NCBI RefSeq assembly: GCF_020662265.1
Contig: NZ_VEWM01000063.1
Coordinates: 310,001 to 374,000 of the forward strand
Origin: Psychrobacter sp. I-STPA6b
Lineage (GTDB): Bacteria > Pseudomonadota > Gammaproteobacteria > Pseudomonadales > Moraxellaceae
Reading direction: 5' to 3'
Length of the DNA stretch: 64,000 nt
The notes beneath the pieces were generated by a model that worked only from the letters and a program-made list of their open reading frames with translations, was not told where the DNA came from and searched no databases. Shown piece by piece: positions 54,249-63,870 of the stretch (position 1 is the first letter of the stretch; each line of letters starts with the position of its first letter). The position numbers and the translations under genes were made by a program.

Positions 54249-56468
54249 TTATAATGACGCTAACGCTTCATTAAATAGTTTACTTGGACGCATGACTTGC
54301 TCAGCAATAGTCTCATCAGCAAGGTAGTAACCTTTTAGGTCAACTGATTTGCCTTGAGCTTCGTTTAGCTCTTTAACAATTGCTTCTTCATTGTCTGCAA
54401 GCTGTTTTGCAAGTGGGGCAAACTTCTCTTTTAGCTCGCTGTCTTTATCTTGATTTGCCAGCTCTTGAGCCCAGTACATAGCTAGGTAGAAATGGCTACC
54501 ACGGTTGTCTAGCTCACCAGTTTTACGAGAAGGAGATTTGCCATTTACCAATAGTTTTTCAGTGGCTTTATCTAGCGTCTCTGCCAATACTTTAGCTTTA
54601 GCATTTTTGTCATTTTCTGCTAGATGTTCTAGTGATACCGCTAGGGCTAAGAACTCACCCAATGAATCCCAACGTAAGTGGTTTTCTTCTACCAACTGCT
54701 CAACATGTTTTGGTGCAGAACCACCAGCACCTGTTTCAAACAAACCGCCACCTTTCATTAATGGTACAACAGATAGCATTTTAGCACTTGTTCCCAGCTC
54801 TAAGATTGGGAATAAGTCGGTTAGGTAGTCACGTAAAATGTTACCAGTCGCTGAGATGGTATCAAGCCCACGATAGACACGCTCTAAGGTGTAACGCATT
54901 GCACGAACTTGCGACATAATCTCAATGTGTAAGCCTTCGGTGTCGTGGTCTTTTAGATACGTTTTGACTTTCTTAATCAGCTCGTTTTCATGTGGACGGT
55001 ATGGGTCTAACCAGAAGACGACTGGGGTATTTGATTCACGAGCACGACGTACTGCAAGTTTTACCCAGTCTTGGATAGGTGCATCTTTCACCTGACACAT
55101 ACGCCAGATGTCACCTTTTTCAATGTGTTGCTCAAGCAATACTTCACCTGTATCAACATCAACAATACGAGCCATACCTGAATCGCTAGATTCAAAGGTT
55201 TTGTCATGTGAGCCGTATTCTTCAGCTTTTTGAGCCATTAGACCAACGTTTGGTACAGTACCCATGGTGGTTGGGTCAAAGTTACCATGCCATTTACAGA
55301 AGTTAATCATTTCTTGGTAAATACGGGCAAAGGTAGATTCAGGCATCACTGCTTTACAGTCATATAATTTACCGTCTGCACCCCACATTTTACCACCGTT
55401 ACGAATCATCGCAGGCATAGAAGCATCAACGATAATGTCATTTGGTGAATGGAAGTTGGTAATACCTTTTGCAGAGTCTACCATTGCTAAACGAGGACGA
55501 TGCTCTTGGCAAGCATGTAGGTCACGCTCAATCTCTTCACGTTTTGAAGCAGGTAGCTTGGCGATCTTATTGTATAAGTCAGCCATACCATTATTGACAT
55601 TAATACCTAACTCATCGAAAAACTCACCATGCTTTTCAAATGCATCTTTATAGTAAATTTTTACTGCATGACCAAATACGATGGGGTGAGATACTTTCAT
55701 CATCGTTGCTTTGACGTGTAGTGAGAACAAGATTCCTGCTTCACGGCAGTCTTCCATTTCTTGCTCATAGAACTCAAGCAATGATTTTTTGCTCATAAAC
55801 ATCAAGTCGATGATTTCTTTATCCAGCAGTTTAATTTCTGGCTTTAAGACTTTAGTTTCACCATCATCAGTCACCAGCTCCATACGTACCGTACGGTCTT
55901 TATCTAATGTTAGTGATTGCTCACCACTGTAAAAATCACCTTCGTGCATGTGAGAAACGTGAGTGCTTGACCACTGTTTCCACTCACCCATTGAATGTGG
56001 ATTCTTGCGAGCATAGTTTTTCACCGCTTTAGGCGCACGGCGGTCTGAGTTACCTTCACGCAAGACAGGGTTAACCGCACTACCTAAGCTTTTGCCATAA
56101 CGCTGGCGAATTTCTTTTTCTTCGTCGGTTTTTGGGTCTTCTGGGAAATCTGGAATGGCATAGCCTTTGTCTTGTAGCTCTTTAATGGCAGATTTAAGCT
56201 GTTGTACAGAGGCACTGATATTTGGCAATTTGATGATGTTAGCATTAGGGTCTTGGGTTAATTTACCAAGCTCTGCCAAGTTATCAGGAACACGTTGCTC
56301 TTCAGTTAAGTATTCAGGAAATTGAGCTAAGATACGCGCCGCAACAGAGATATCACTGGTTTCTACTTCAACACCTGCCGTTTGGGCAAATGCTTTGACA
56401 ACAGGTAGTAAAGATAAGGTCGCCAGTGCTGGGGCTTCGTCAGTTTTGGTATAAATAATTTTTGACAT
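54249..56468 (-). CDS. icd: Monomeric NADP-dependent isocitrate dehydrogenase
   Basis: A 739-residue enzyme of the monomeric IDH (IDH-II) family that oxidises isocitrate to 2-oxoglutarate in the citric acid cycle. [25 protein letters not shown] opens the protein. [23 protein letters not shown] near residue 75, [21 protein letters not shown] near 141, and the substrate-binding region [14 protein letters not shown]... and [18 protein letters not shown] near 371 follow. The C-terminal NADP-binding half includes [28 protein letters not shown] near 582. This form is found in Acinetobacter, Psychrobacter and Vibrio-like bacteria, and its length is typical (about 740). Confidence 0.97.
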   Translation of the reverse strand: MSKIIYTKTDEAPALATLSLLPVVKAFAQTAGVEVETSDISVAARILAQFPEYLTEEQRVPDNLAELGKLTQDPNANIIKLPNISASVQQLKSAIKELQDKGYAIPDFPEDPKTDEEKEIRQRYGKSLGSAVNPVLREGNSDRRAPKAVKNYARKNPHSMGEWKQWSSTHVSHMHEGDFYSGEQSLTLDKDRTVRMELVTDDGETKVLKPEIKLLDKEIIDLMFMSKKSLLEFYEQEMEDCREAGILFSLHVKATMMKVSHPIVFGHAVKIYYKDAFEKHGEFFDELGINVNNGMADLYNKIAKLPASKREEIERDLHACQEHRPRLAMVDSAKGITNFHSPNDIIVDASMPAMIRNGGKMWGADGKLYDCKAVMPESTFARIYQEMINFCKWHGNFDPTTMGTVPNVGLMAQKAEEYGSHDKTFESSDSGMARIVDVDTGEVLLEQHIEKGDIWRMCQVKDAPIQDWVKLAVRRARESNTPVVFWLDPYRPHENELIKKVKTYLKDHDTEGLHIEIMSQVRAMRYTLERVYRGLDTISATGNILRDYLTDLFPILELGTSAKMLSVVPLMKGGGLFETGAGGSAPKHVEQLVEENHLRWDSLGEFLALAVSLEHLAENDKNAKAKVLAETLDKATEKLLVNGKSPSRKTGELDNRGSHFYLAMYWAQELANQDKDSELKEKFAPLAKQLADNEEAIVKELNEAQGKSVDLKGYYLADETIAEQVMRPSKLFNEALASL

Positions 56469-56999
56469 TGTCGTAATAAGTTCCTTTAGGTTGTCGTGAA
56501 TAATAAGGCTTAAAGATAATCTGAAACATATAAGGCAAGTGAATTATATCATCTGCCTACTAGCAATCCATTAATATATGACAATCAGGTTACTGATACT
56601 TACTTAATATATTTTATCCAGCTAATTTGACATATGAGTGATATGACTCTAAGTATATTCATACTTTGGACATATTAGAGTTGGCAACTATAAATCTAAT
56701 ATAATGTCAACCCTATTTGATGACCTAAGTGAGTTATTTTCACCCATACCCTATATGTTGGAATTATATTAAGCTAGTAGAGACCTTATTCTAGCAGTTA
56801 TTAGCATTGATATCATCTTTTCCAGCACAATACCATCTTTTATTTTTATTGGTTTTTGTTATGTTATTTCTCTAATAAGTAACCCTTCTTGTATCACACT
56901 GCTACCATATCCCTCTCTTTCACCCCAATTATTCATATTTTTATCCATATTTTATGGCAACTTTTTCCCTTTAGCCCTTTACACCATACAAACAATAAA
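56469..56999. other. AT-rich gap between tsf and icd
   Basis: Between the icd start and the tsf terminator there are about 530 bases without an open frame of interest, tRNA or recognisable element. It should contain the icd promoter (leftward). Confidence 0.4.
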
Positions 57000-57027
57000 A
57001 AAGGTAAGCCCTCATGAGCTTACCTTT
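57000..57027 (-). terminator. Intrinsic terminator downstream of tsf
   Basis: AAAGGTAAGC (57000-57009) and GCTTACCTTT (57018-57027) form a perfect ten-pair stem with an eight-base loop. Read leftward, it is followed by a run of T (A in the given strand). It lies 63 bases after the tsf stop codon. Confidence 0.9.
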
Positions 57028-57089
57028 CTTGTTTTACATTGAGATTTAATCTAGCTACTTTTAACCTAACCAGATTATATCTTATCTGC

Positions 57090-57968
57090 TTATTTACCAG
57101 CAGATGCTTGTGCAGCAGCAACTTCAGCAGCGAAGTCTTCTTGTTTTTTCTCAATACCTTCACCCACTTCAAAGCGAACGAACTGTTTTACAGTCACGCC
57201 ATCAGCTTTTAGGATGTCGCCAACTTTTTTGTCATTATCCATAACATATGGCTGACGAACTAAAGTTACCTCATCAAGATACTTGCGTAAGCTGCCTTCA
57301 ATCATTTTTTCAACGATGTTATCAGGTTTGCCAGATTCACGAGCTTTAGCTTCAGCGATTTCTTTTTCACGTGCTAATACGTCAGCAGGAACGTCAGTAT
57401 CATTTACAGCTACTGGGTTAAAGGCTGCAATGTGCATGGCAAGGTTTTTACCAATATCATCTGCACCACCTTCAGTAGAAACAACAACACCGATACGGAT
57501 GCCATGACGGTATGAAGATAGGTTGTCACCTTCAACGATTTGCGCACGACGTACTTGGATGTTTTCACCAATTTTTTGTACCAAAGCCACACGCGCTTCT
57601 TCAACAGTTTGTCCGTCAGCATAAGCAAGCTCAGCGATTTGCGCAGCATCAGTCACACCATTTTCTAGTGCAACTTGAGCAACTTTTTCAGCAAATGCAG
57701 TAAAGTTTTCATCTTTTGCTACGAAGTCTGTTTGGCAGTTTACTTCTAGTAGCAATGCTTTATTACCTTCTTGAGCGATGATGATTGCACCATCAGCAGC
57801 AATATTGCCTGCTTTCTTAGCAGCTTTTGCTTGACCAGATTTACGTAGGTTATCGATGGCTACTTCGATATCACCATTTGTTTCTTCTAGTGCTTTTTTA
57901 CATTCCATCATGCCTAGACCAGTACGGTCACGCAACTCTTTTACCAATTTGGCAGATACTTGTGCCAT
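57090..57968 (-). CDS. tsf: Elongation factor Ts
   Basis: The nucleotide exchange factor for EF-Tu, 292 residues. [25 protein letters not shown] near residue 9 and the invariant [20 protein letters not shown] near 73 are diagnostic, as is the later [14 protein letters not shown] coiled segment ([19 protein letters not shown]). It lies on the same strand as and downstream of rpsB with a 299-base gap, as usual for the rpsB-tsf operon. Confidence 0.98.
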   Translation of the reverse strand: MAQVSAKLVKELRDRTGLGMMECKKALEETNGDIEVAIDNLRKSGQAKAAKKAGNIAADGAIIIAQEGNKALLLEVNCQTDFVAKDENFTAFAEKVAQVALENGVTDAAQIAELAYADGQTVEEARVALVQKIGENIQVRRAQIVEGDNLSSYRHGIRIGVVVSTEGGADDIGKNLAMHIAAFNPVAVNDTDVPADVLAREKEIAEAKARESGKPDNIVEKMIEGSLRKYLDEVTLVRQPYVMDNDKKVGDILKADGVTVKQFVRFEVGEGIEKKQEDFAAEVAAAQASAGK

Positions 57969-58133
57969 TGTGTTACCTCTTATATTGTTATGGTGTGATT
58001 AATGAATAATATGAAAGTGGTGAGTTGAACATCAGCACTGGTGGTTATGCTTACCATAAGAAACCAAGCGCCATATAATAGCTTATCAACTCTACAAAAA
58101 CTTTCTGATATTCTATAACTTTAGAATGACAAT

Positions 58134-58166
58134 GGCATGACGGGATAAGCCACATCATGCCGTCAT
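58134..58166 (-). promoter_or_regulatory. Alternative hairpins in the rpsB-tsf gap
   Basis: Two perfect seven-pair stems overlap here: GGCATGA (58134-58140) with TCATGCC (58155-58161), and ATGACGG (58137-58143) with CCGTCAT (58160-58166). Only one can form at a time. There is no T-run directly after them in either direction, so they do not look like a terminator. This may be a control element between the two genes; that is an inference. Confidence 0.4.
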
Positions 58167-58267
58167 CTAAGCTTACAGTGCTAATCTCAATTAGCAAGTA
58201 CTGACTTACTGTTTACTGTATAGATTTATCTTTCTATAACACCCAGTATGCCAGAGCTTAACTTTAA

Positions 58268-59047
58268 CTATTCAGCGTCTTTTGTCTCTTCAGAAGCTTC
58301 TTCTTCAGCTACTTTCTCTGCTGCAGGTGCGCCACCAGCTTGTGTTTGAGCATACTCTTTACCAGCAATGATAGCATCAGCAACCGCAGTTACATATAAA
58401 GTCACTGCACGGATTGCGTCATCATTTGCAGGGATAACATAATCAACATTATCTGGGTTTGAGTTTGTATCAACGATACCGATAACTGGGATACCTAAGT
58501 TTTTAGCTTCTTTGATAGCGATTGCTTCATGGTCAACGTCAACCACAAAGATAGCATCTGGAAGACCGCCCATGTCTTTAATACCACCAAGTGAGCGCTC
58601 TAGTTTTTCCATTGCACGAGTACGCTCTAACGCTTCACGCTTAGTCAACTTAGCAAAAGTACCATCTTCAGCTTGCTTTTCTAGCTCTTTTAGACGGTTG
58701 ATAGACTGGCGAAGAGTTTTCCAGTTAGTCAACATACCACCTAACCAGCGATGGTCAACGTAAGGCATGCCTGCACGTTGTGCTTGTTCACGGATGATGC
58801 TACTGGCAGCACGCTTTGTACCAACAAATAAGATTTTGTTGCGCTTGGCAGCTAAGCCATTGATGAAAGTCAAAGCTTCATTGAATGCTTTAACAGTATG
58901 CTCTAGGTTGATGATATGAATCTTGTTACGTGCGCCAAAGATGTACGCATTCATTTTTGGGTTCCAAAAACGAGTTTGGTGACCAAAGTGAGCGCCTGCT
59001 TGTAACAAATCACGCATAGAAACTTGAGTTGGAGATTGTGTTGCCAT
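58268..59047 (-). CDS. rpsB: 30S ribosomal protein S2
   Basis: A 259-residue S2 protein: [22 protein letters not shown] near residue 10, [17 protein letters not shown] near 43, [45 protein letters not shown] near 72, and [48 protein letters not shown] near 167. The tail is acidic and Ala/Glu-rich. The preceding leader at 59048-59340 may bind S2. Confidence 0.98.
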   Translation of the reverse strand: MATQSPTQVSMRDLLQAGAHFGHQTRFWNPKMNAYIFGARNKIHIINLEHTVKAFNEALTFINGLAAKRNKILFVGTKRAASSIIREQAQRAGMPYVDHRWLGGMLTNWKTLRQSINRLKELEKQAEDGTFAKLTKREALERTRAMEKLERSLGGIKDMGGLPDAIFVVDVDHEAIAIKEAKNLGIPVIGIVDTNSNPDNVDYVIPANDDAIRAVTLYVTAVADAIIAGKEYAQTQAGGAPAAEKVAEEEASEETKDAE

Positions 59048-59335
59048 GATAAACTTTCCTATATATAAGTTGGGTTATGCCTCCACATTACAAAAGTTAC
59101 CGATTTATCGACACGCATCTTTATTATCCATCTAATAGTACACTTGCAGATTTAATGTTATAGCGCTTAAATGCTATCAATATACTATCAAAACAAATAT
59201 AAGATTAATCAAGTCGATAAACACCCAGTTACTTTTTCACGTAATGTGTGTGTCATTAGTTGATTGACATTGGTTAATTAATAAATTACTTTGATTTAAA
59301 TTGCCTGTGTCCAAGCAAAATAAACGCGAATTATA
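59048..59335 (-). promoter_or_regulatory. rpsB promoter and long 5' leader (possible S2 autoregulatory site)
   Basis: Leftward reading shows TATAAT at 59335-59330, with a poor -35 (TAGTAT) 17 bases upstream, so the -10 is the main evidence. The transcribed leader is about 275 bases, long for a plain mRNA. Just before the ribosome-binding site it contains GTGGAGGCATAACCC, which resembles the conserved element of the S2-binding rpsB leader of gammaproteobacteria as I recall it. S2 feedback on rpsB is known in E. coli; the fold was not computed here. Confidence 0.45.
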
Positions 59336-59484
59336 ACATATTGAGAGGGTGCATACTAGCTTATAATAATACGCATTCTGCAATCAAAAATCTGCCAAAC
59401 ATAGCCAACCGAAGCCTGTTTATTATACTGATACCTTCTCCAAAGCGTACCAATCAAGAGAAAGTGATTGATACAGTGTGGTTA

Positions 59485-59730
59485 GGATCTATTGAACTGT
59501 CAACTCGTTAGACTAATATTTACAAGGAATACAGCTATTTTGTACTTTCATATAAAAATTGGCTAAATTTACCTTCTGATGTTAATAAGCAGTGCGTTAA
59601 TGAACTGGTTAATATCCCTGCTTTTATTAACAATAAACTACCTACGTTCACTCATTGCCTTGACGTAAGTCACTGTTTGTTAAAATCAGTATCTCAGCTT
59701 TTCCTATGAAGATGAATGTTCAACAGAGCC
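59485..59730. mobile_element. 246-base TA-flanked miniature element (MITE), longer copy
   Basis: The left end begins GGATCTATTGAA and the right end ends TTCAACAGAGCC, imperfect terminal inverted repeats. TA stands directly outside both ends. The left 93 bases and the right 35 bases match, in inverted order, the copy at 63871-63986. Between them are about 118 bases, rich in A and T, absent from the other copy. There is no transposase frame. The TA target site and lack of coding capacity are typical of a MITE of an IS630/Tc1-type or similar TA-targeting family. Confidence 0.7.
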
Positions 59731-59763
59731 TAAGCTATCCTGCTATTGTGTGTTTAAATTTGC

Positions 59764-59803
59764 TATAATTTAAATTTGGTTAAGGTGCTGATGCACCTTT
59801 TTT
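59764..59803 (+). promoter_or_regulatory. TATAAT box and an immediate hairpin upstream of purK
   Basis: TATAAT at 59764-59769 lies inside a palindromic AT stretch. A hairpin AAGGTGC (59782-59788) with GCACCTT (59793-59799), TGAT loop and a run of six T follows only about 12 bases later. This looks like an intrinsic terminator just after a promoter, 54 bases before the purK start. It may stop transcription coming from the MITE side, or be a 5' stabilising stem; no -35 with good spacing was found. Confidence 0.5.
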
Positions 59804-59856
59804 ATTTATATCCTTTTTTATAATATTCACACATTAGCCAACGCAACGAGACTGCC

Positions 59857-61047
59857 ATGACCCTAGCCAATACTCACCCAAACAGTCAAACCATTCACAC
59901 CATTGGTATTTTAGGAGGTGGTCAGCTTGGCATGATGTTAGCTGAGTCTGCCCTGCCCCTTGGTTATCGTTGTGTATTTTTAGAAGATACGCCCAATGCC
60001 CCTGCCAGACTTTATGGCAAGGTGTATAGCACCCAACAGTTAGAAGAGTTCATCGCTGACGCCGATGTGTTTACCTTAGAATTTGAAAATACCCCTGTCA
60101 AAACTGTTGAGTATCTCCAGCAACTCTCCAAAAAACAAGGCGTATATCCATCGCCACAAGCCTTAAAAGTCGCTCAAGACCGTCTAAAAGAAAAAAATCT
60201 GTTTAATGAGTTAAACATCAAAACTGTCCCTTTTATGGCAGTATCCTCCAAGCAAGACATTGCGCAAGCCTGTGAGCAACTAGGGCTACCTTTGGTACTT
60301 AAAACCAGCCGTGGTGGCTATGATGGCAAGGGACAGTTTATCATCAAAACTTCTGCTGATATTGATGAAGCATGGACAGAGCTAGGCGGAGCGGTAACAG
60401 GTCAAGGAGACTTAACAGCAACCCCTGCCCCACTGATTGCTGAAGGTTTTATTAACTTTAGTCGTGAAGTCTCTATCATTGCTGTGCGCTCACAAGATGG
60501 TCATATTCGCTGTTATGATTTGGTCGAAAACCACCATTACCAAGGCATTCTAGCCAAAACTCAAGCACCTGCGGTAGGGGCAAGCCATCTATTTCCTCAA
60601 GCCCAATCTGCCATCACTAGTATTATGAATCATCTAGACTATGTAGGGGTAATGACCCTTGAGCTATTTGTAAGCAAAGATAAAGATGGAAACGATATGT
60701 TACTTGCCAATGAATTTGCCCCTCGTGTGCATAACTCAGGGCATTGGAGCATTGAAGGGGCGGTGACCAGTCAATTTGAAAACCACATTCGCGCGGTAGT
60801 GGGCTTGCCACTTGGCGATACTGATAATATTAAACCATCAGTGATGGTCAATATTTTGGGACAGTATCCAAAAGTCAGTGAGGTGTTAGCGATTGATGCT
60901 AGCCATTATCACACCTATCATAAAGCTGAACGTGAAGGACGAAAAATCGGACACATTACCCTAATGCCTAGCGATGTTGCTGATTTGGATAATGCCTTAT
61001 CACAATTGATTAATGTATTACCCAATAAAGTTGGCTTAGATAAATAA
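59857..61047 (+). CDS. purK: 5-(carboxyamino)imidazole ribonucleotide synthase
   Basis: ATP-grasp enzyme of purine synthesis that carboxylates AIR with bicarbonate (partner PurE not in window). The 396 residues show GILGGGQLGMMLAESALPLGYRCVFLE near 18, QDRLKEKNLFNELNIKTVPF near 107, VLKTSRGGYDGKGQFII near 147, and the ATP-grasp end LLANEFAPRVHNSGHWSIEGAVTSQFENHIRAVVGLPLG near 280. It is the first gene of a tight trio with the DUF188 gene and the transferase. Confidence 0.97.
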   Translation: MTLANTHPNSQTIHTIGILGGGQLGMMLAESALPLGYRCVFLEDTPNAPARLYGKVYSTQQLEEFIADADVFTLEFENTPVKTVEYLQQLSKKQGVYPSPQALKVAQDRLKEKNLFNELNIKTVPFMAVSSKQDIAQACEQLGLPLVLKTSRGGYDGKGQFIIKTSADIDEAWTELGGAVTGQGDLTATPAPLIAEGFINFSREVSIIAVRSQDGHIRCYDLVENHHYQGILAKTQAPAVGASHLFPQAQSAITSIMNHLDYVGVMTLELFVSKDKDGNDMLLANEFAPRVHNSGHWSIEGAVTSQFENHIRAVVGLPLGDTDNIKPSVMVNILGQYPKVSEVLAIDASHYHTYHKAEREGRKIGHITLMPSDVADLDNALSQLINVLPNKVGLDK

Positions 61048-61064
61048 ATTTGGATAAATAATAA

Positions 61065-61514
61065 ATGAAAATCTGGATAGATGCAGATGCTTGTCCTGTA
61101 GTGGCAAAAGACTTGATTTGCAAAACCGCAGAACGCACGCAAACTCAAGCCGTTTTTGTCGCCAATCAACCCATCAAGGTACGTAAATCACCCTTAATTA
61201 GCATGACCGTTGTGCCGTCAGGTTTTGACAAAGCTGATGATTATATCGCTGAAAATGTCGCAGAAGGTGATTTGGTGATTACCAGTGATATCCCTTTGGC
61301 AAATGATGTACTGGATAATGGCGGACAAGTGTTAACCCCGCATGGAATTATTTATGATGCCAATAACATCAAGCAAAAACTCAATGCTCGGGACTTTATG
61401 GACACCATGCGTAGCACAGGTATGCTAGATTTAACACAAATGGGTGGACAAAAACCTTATTCAGATAAAGATAAAAAGGCATTTGCCGATGGCTTAAATA
61501 AGTTGGTGCGTTAA
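61065..61514 (+). CDS. yaiI: DUF188 family protein YaiI/YqxD
   Basis: A 149-residue UPF0178/DUF188 protein related to PIN-like nuclease folds: MKIWIDADACPVVAKDLICKTAERT, with the conserved Asp pair at the start, VPSGFDKADDYIAENVAEGDLVITSDIPLANDVLDNG near 50, and TGGxxPYSxxDKKxFAxxLN-like MGGQKPYSDKDKKAF at the end. Function not established. It begins 17 bases after purK and its stop codon directly touches the start of the next gene, so translation is probably coupled. Confidence 0.93.
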   Translation: MKIWIDADACPVVAKDLICKTAERTQTQAVFVANQPIKVRKSPLISMTVVPSGFDKADDYIAENVAEGDLVITSDIPLANDVLDNGGQVLTPHGIIYDANNIKQKLNARDFMDTMRSTGMLDLTQMGGQKPYSDKDKKAFADGLNKLVR

Positions 61515-63083
61515 ATGCCTGCTCTTACTTCACAATACAAACCCATTATTCGCCATCGTCGCATACTATTTTGGCTCTGCGTGCTGGCATTGGCAATATT
61601 AAATCCGTGGCTGATTCATGCTGACCCAACTGATGTTCGTATTATCAGTCTCATATTGGCGTTATATTTTGCCAATATTAGCAAAATCTCGCACTGGTTT
61701 ATTGTCATTATCCTATATCTGATGTCAGCTTATGCCATTGTGGGGATGACACATGGCACATTAAATGTATCCTTTATTGCTTCGGTCATGGATACCAACA
61801 CGACTGAAACACTCAGTTTTCTGCCTACCATTCCGCTACAAAACTGGTTCGTAGCCTTACTGGGTATTGCTTTAACTTATGCCTATCACAAACTTAGCCA
61901 ACCCCTTGCCATTAGTAATCAAAAAATTGCCCATTGGCTACAACATAAACGCAAAGTAACCATTAGTGTTTGTGTCTTTCTATGTATCTTAGGTATTTTT
62001 ACTGCTTATACTCAGCGTTTTATTAAATCTATCACTAATATTCCCTATCATTACTACGAATATAACCAAGCACTCAAACTTGCCAGCACTCAGCCAGATC
62101 ACTGGCAAATCAAAGCAACTTTGCCCAATTACCAAGCTTATGATAATTATGTCGTGGTGGTGGGTGAAAGCGTGCGTCAAGATTATCTATCTGTTTATGG
62201 TTATCCACATCAGACCACACCCTTTTTAAATCATCATACTGGACAATTTTTTAGCAATATGTACTCAATGGGAGGTAATACTGTCACCTCATTAGAGCGC
62301 ACACTGGCATTGACCAAAGATGCAGGCAATACACCACTACCCACTGAAAATGTCATGACCCTTGCTAATAAAGCTGACTATCAAACCTACTGGATTTCTA
62401 ATCAAGGAAAGCTCAGCAAGTTTGACGCATCTACCTCGGCAGTCGCATTGCGTGCCGATACGCCTCTTTTTCTCAAAAAAGGTAAATATGATGATGTGAA
62501 TTATGATGATGAAATGATGTTAGATATCTTACAACAACAATTAGATACTGAATCTAGCAATAACAACAAAAAATCTTCACGTGTCTTCTTTTTGCATATG
62601 TACGGCTCGCATCCTGATATTTGTGAGCGCTTGCATGGTTTTGAGCGACATTTTTCCCTGAATATGGGCGAGCAGATGGATTGTTATCTTGCTTCAATTG
62701 AAAAGACAGATCAATTTATCGCTCATTTATTACAAATACTGCAACAACACGGCTCATACTCAATGATTTATTTCTCTGATCATGGCTTATTTATAGATAA
62801 AGAAAATATACATCATACTTCAAATATCCAAAATACTTATCATGTGCCTTTCTTTAAAATCAGCAGTGATGATACCAAGCAACAGTTTATTAAACAGCCC
62901 ATTAGCCAACGTCACTTTTTAGACTTTTTTGCCAATTGGCTAGGTGTGGTCACTGATAAAACGGACCGCCGTTATGACTTTCAAAATCCACAAGAAATTC
63001 CAGCAGATAAAGATATTACTGTCTTTAATGGGGAAAAGATGGTGCCATTATCAAGTTTAGAGACACAGCCAATATTGCAATAA
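61515..63083 (+). CDS. Phosphoethanolamine transferase-like protein (sulfatase fold)
   Basis: A 522-residue membrane protein: four or five transmembrane segments in residues 1-175, then a periplasmic sulfatase-type domain. VVVGESVRQDYLSVYGYPHQTTPFL near residue 216, SMGGNTVTSLERTLALT near 250, which holds the Thr nucleophile region, VFFLHMYGSHPDICERL near 355, and MIYFSDHGLFI near 420 (metal-binding Asp-His) fit the EptA/EptB/OpgE-type transferases, which decorate lipid A, core sugar or glucans with phosphoethanolamine. The target cannot be told from the sequence. It starts directly at the stop codon of the DUF188 gene and ends before a strong terminator. Confidence 0.88.
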   Translation: MPALTSQYKPIIRHRRILFWLCVLALAILNPWLIHADPTDVRIISLILALYFANISKISHWFIVIILYLMSAYAIVGMTHGTLNVSFIASVMDTNTTETLSFLPTIPLQNWFVALLGIALTYAYHKLSQPLAISNQKIAHWLQHKRKVTISVCVFLCILGIFTAYTQRFIKSITNIPYHYYEYNQALKLASTQPDHWQIKATLPNYQAYDNYVVVVGESVRQDYLSVYGYPHQTTPFLNHHTGQFFSNMYSMGGNTVTSLERTLALTKDAGNTPLPTENVMTLANKADYQTYWISNQGKLSKFDASTSAVALRADTPLFLKKGKYDDVNYDDEMMLDILQQQLDTESSNNNKKSSRVFFLHMYGSHPDICERLHGFERHFSLNMGEQMDCYLASIEKTDQFIAHLLQILQQHGSYSMIYFSDHGLFIDKENIHHTSNIQNTYHVPFFKISSDDTKQQFIKQPISQRHFLDFFANWLGVVTDKTDRRYDFQNPQEIPADKDITVFNGEKMVPLSSLETQPILQ

Positions 63084-63157
63084 TTATATATAGTTACAAT
63101 CAACGGCAACTAAAATATTCAATCAATTTTAAATTGATATTATCAGTTAATAAACTT

Positions 63158-63184
63158 GCCAATCCTAGGATTGGCATTTTTTTA
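63158..63184 (+). terminator. Intrinsic terminator of the purK-yaiI-transferase unit
   Basis: GCCAATC (63158-63164) and GATTGGC (63169-63175) form a perfect stem around CTAG, followed by A and seven or more T. It lies about 75 bases after the transferase stop codon. Confidence 0.9.
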
Positions 63185-63380
63185 TTGCTGATATCCACTT
63201 ATATAGTTGTCCTTTGACCATATCAATTGGCTATGCCAGTTGTTATTATAGTCTGCCTATTATGACCTCTTCTTTTCCCATAATTAGCCATAGTTTATAA
63301 AAAAAATAAAAATATTTTCTATTTAATATCAATAACTTATAAAAAATCACGCAATTAATTGCAAAAAAATCTAAAAAAGT

Positions 63381-63410
63381 TGTAAGAAATTACCCCTCTA
63401 CTGCGTCTAA
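63381..63410 (+). promoter_or_regulatory. Candidate ECF-sigma-type promoter before the Cys-rich lipoprotein gene
   Basis: TGTAAG at 63381-63386 and CGTCTAA at 63404-63410, separated by 17 bases, resemble ECF-sigma -35/-10 pairs (TGTAA... and CGTC...). It lies about 115 bases before the ATG at 63525. The rest of the gap (63185-63524) is extremely AT-rich, with no other recognisable element except a small palindrome GCAATTAATTGC near 63354. This is a by-eye guess without a matching sigma factor gene in the window. Confidence 0.4.
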
Positions 63411-63524
63411 GTTATAACAGCACAATGATTTGCTTTATTAGCTAACTTAATAAAACACAGTTAGACATATAGCAAACCTGTAATAAGGACTGTTATCACT
63501 TTACTTTTAAATATGGAATTTTTT

Positions 63525-63818
63525 ATGAATAAGAAATCAATCCTTACCAGTTTGGCACTCGGCTCATTAGTTACTCTAAGCGGTTGCGCCAACAATCCTT
63601 TTTCTGCCGAGCCAATGCAAAATGGTTATCAAAATAATAGCACTGCACCTGAAGGCAAATGCGGTGAAGCAAAGTGTGGAGCCAATGGCAACAAAGTCGT
63701 AGATGGTTCATGCAGTGCTAATAAAATGGCAGACGGCTCATGCGGTGCTAATAAAATGGCAGACGGCTCATGTGGCGCTAATAAAATGGCAGATGGTTCA
63801 TGTGGTGCTAGTCACTAA
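63525..63818 (+). CDS. Small Cys-rich repeat lipoprotein (bufferin/HvfA-like motif)
   Basis: A 97-residue exported lipoprotein. The signal ends LVTLSGCANNP, a lipobox with Cys near residue 21. After a short linker the EGKCGEAKCGANG stretch appears; EGKCG-type motifs mark the low-complexity bufferin/HvfA copper-binding precursor peptides. The last 40 residues are four ten-residue repeats, the last three all NKMADGSCGA, giving regularly spaced Cys. The gene starts with the ATG at 63525 (GGAATTTTTT before it); an ATG at 63513 would add four residues. Modifying-enzyme genes of the DUF692/DUF2063 type, which accompany bufferins, are not visible in the 180 bases left. Metal binding is an inference from the Cys spacing and motif. 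Confidence 0.75.
   Translation: MNKKSILTSLALGSLVTLSGCANNPFSAEPMQNGYQNNSTAPEGKCGEAKCGANGNKVVDGSCSANKMADGSCGANKMADGSCGANKMADGSCGASH
63690..63809 (+). repeat. Four 30-base tandem repeats in the Cys-rich lipoprotein gene
   Basis: Units at 63690-63719, 63720-63749, 63750-63779 and 63780-63809 each encode ten residues ending DGSC-x-A. Units two to four encode an identical peptide and differ only by a few silent bases, so copy number may vary by slippage or recombination. Confidence 0.9.
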
Positions 63819-63870
63819 AAATCCATCCTAGTCTATCCCTAGTATTTAAATATCAATGCAAAATTTTTTA

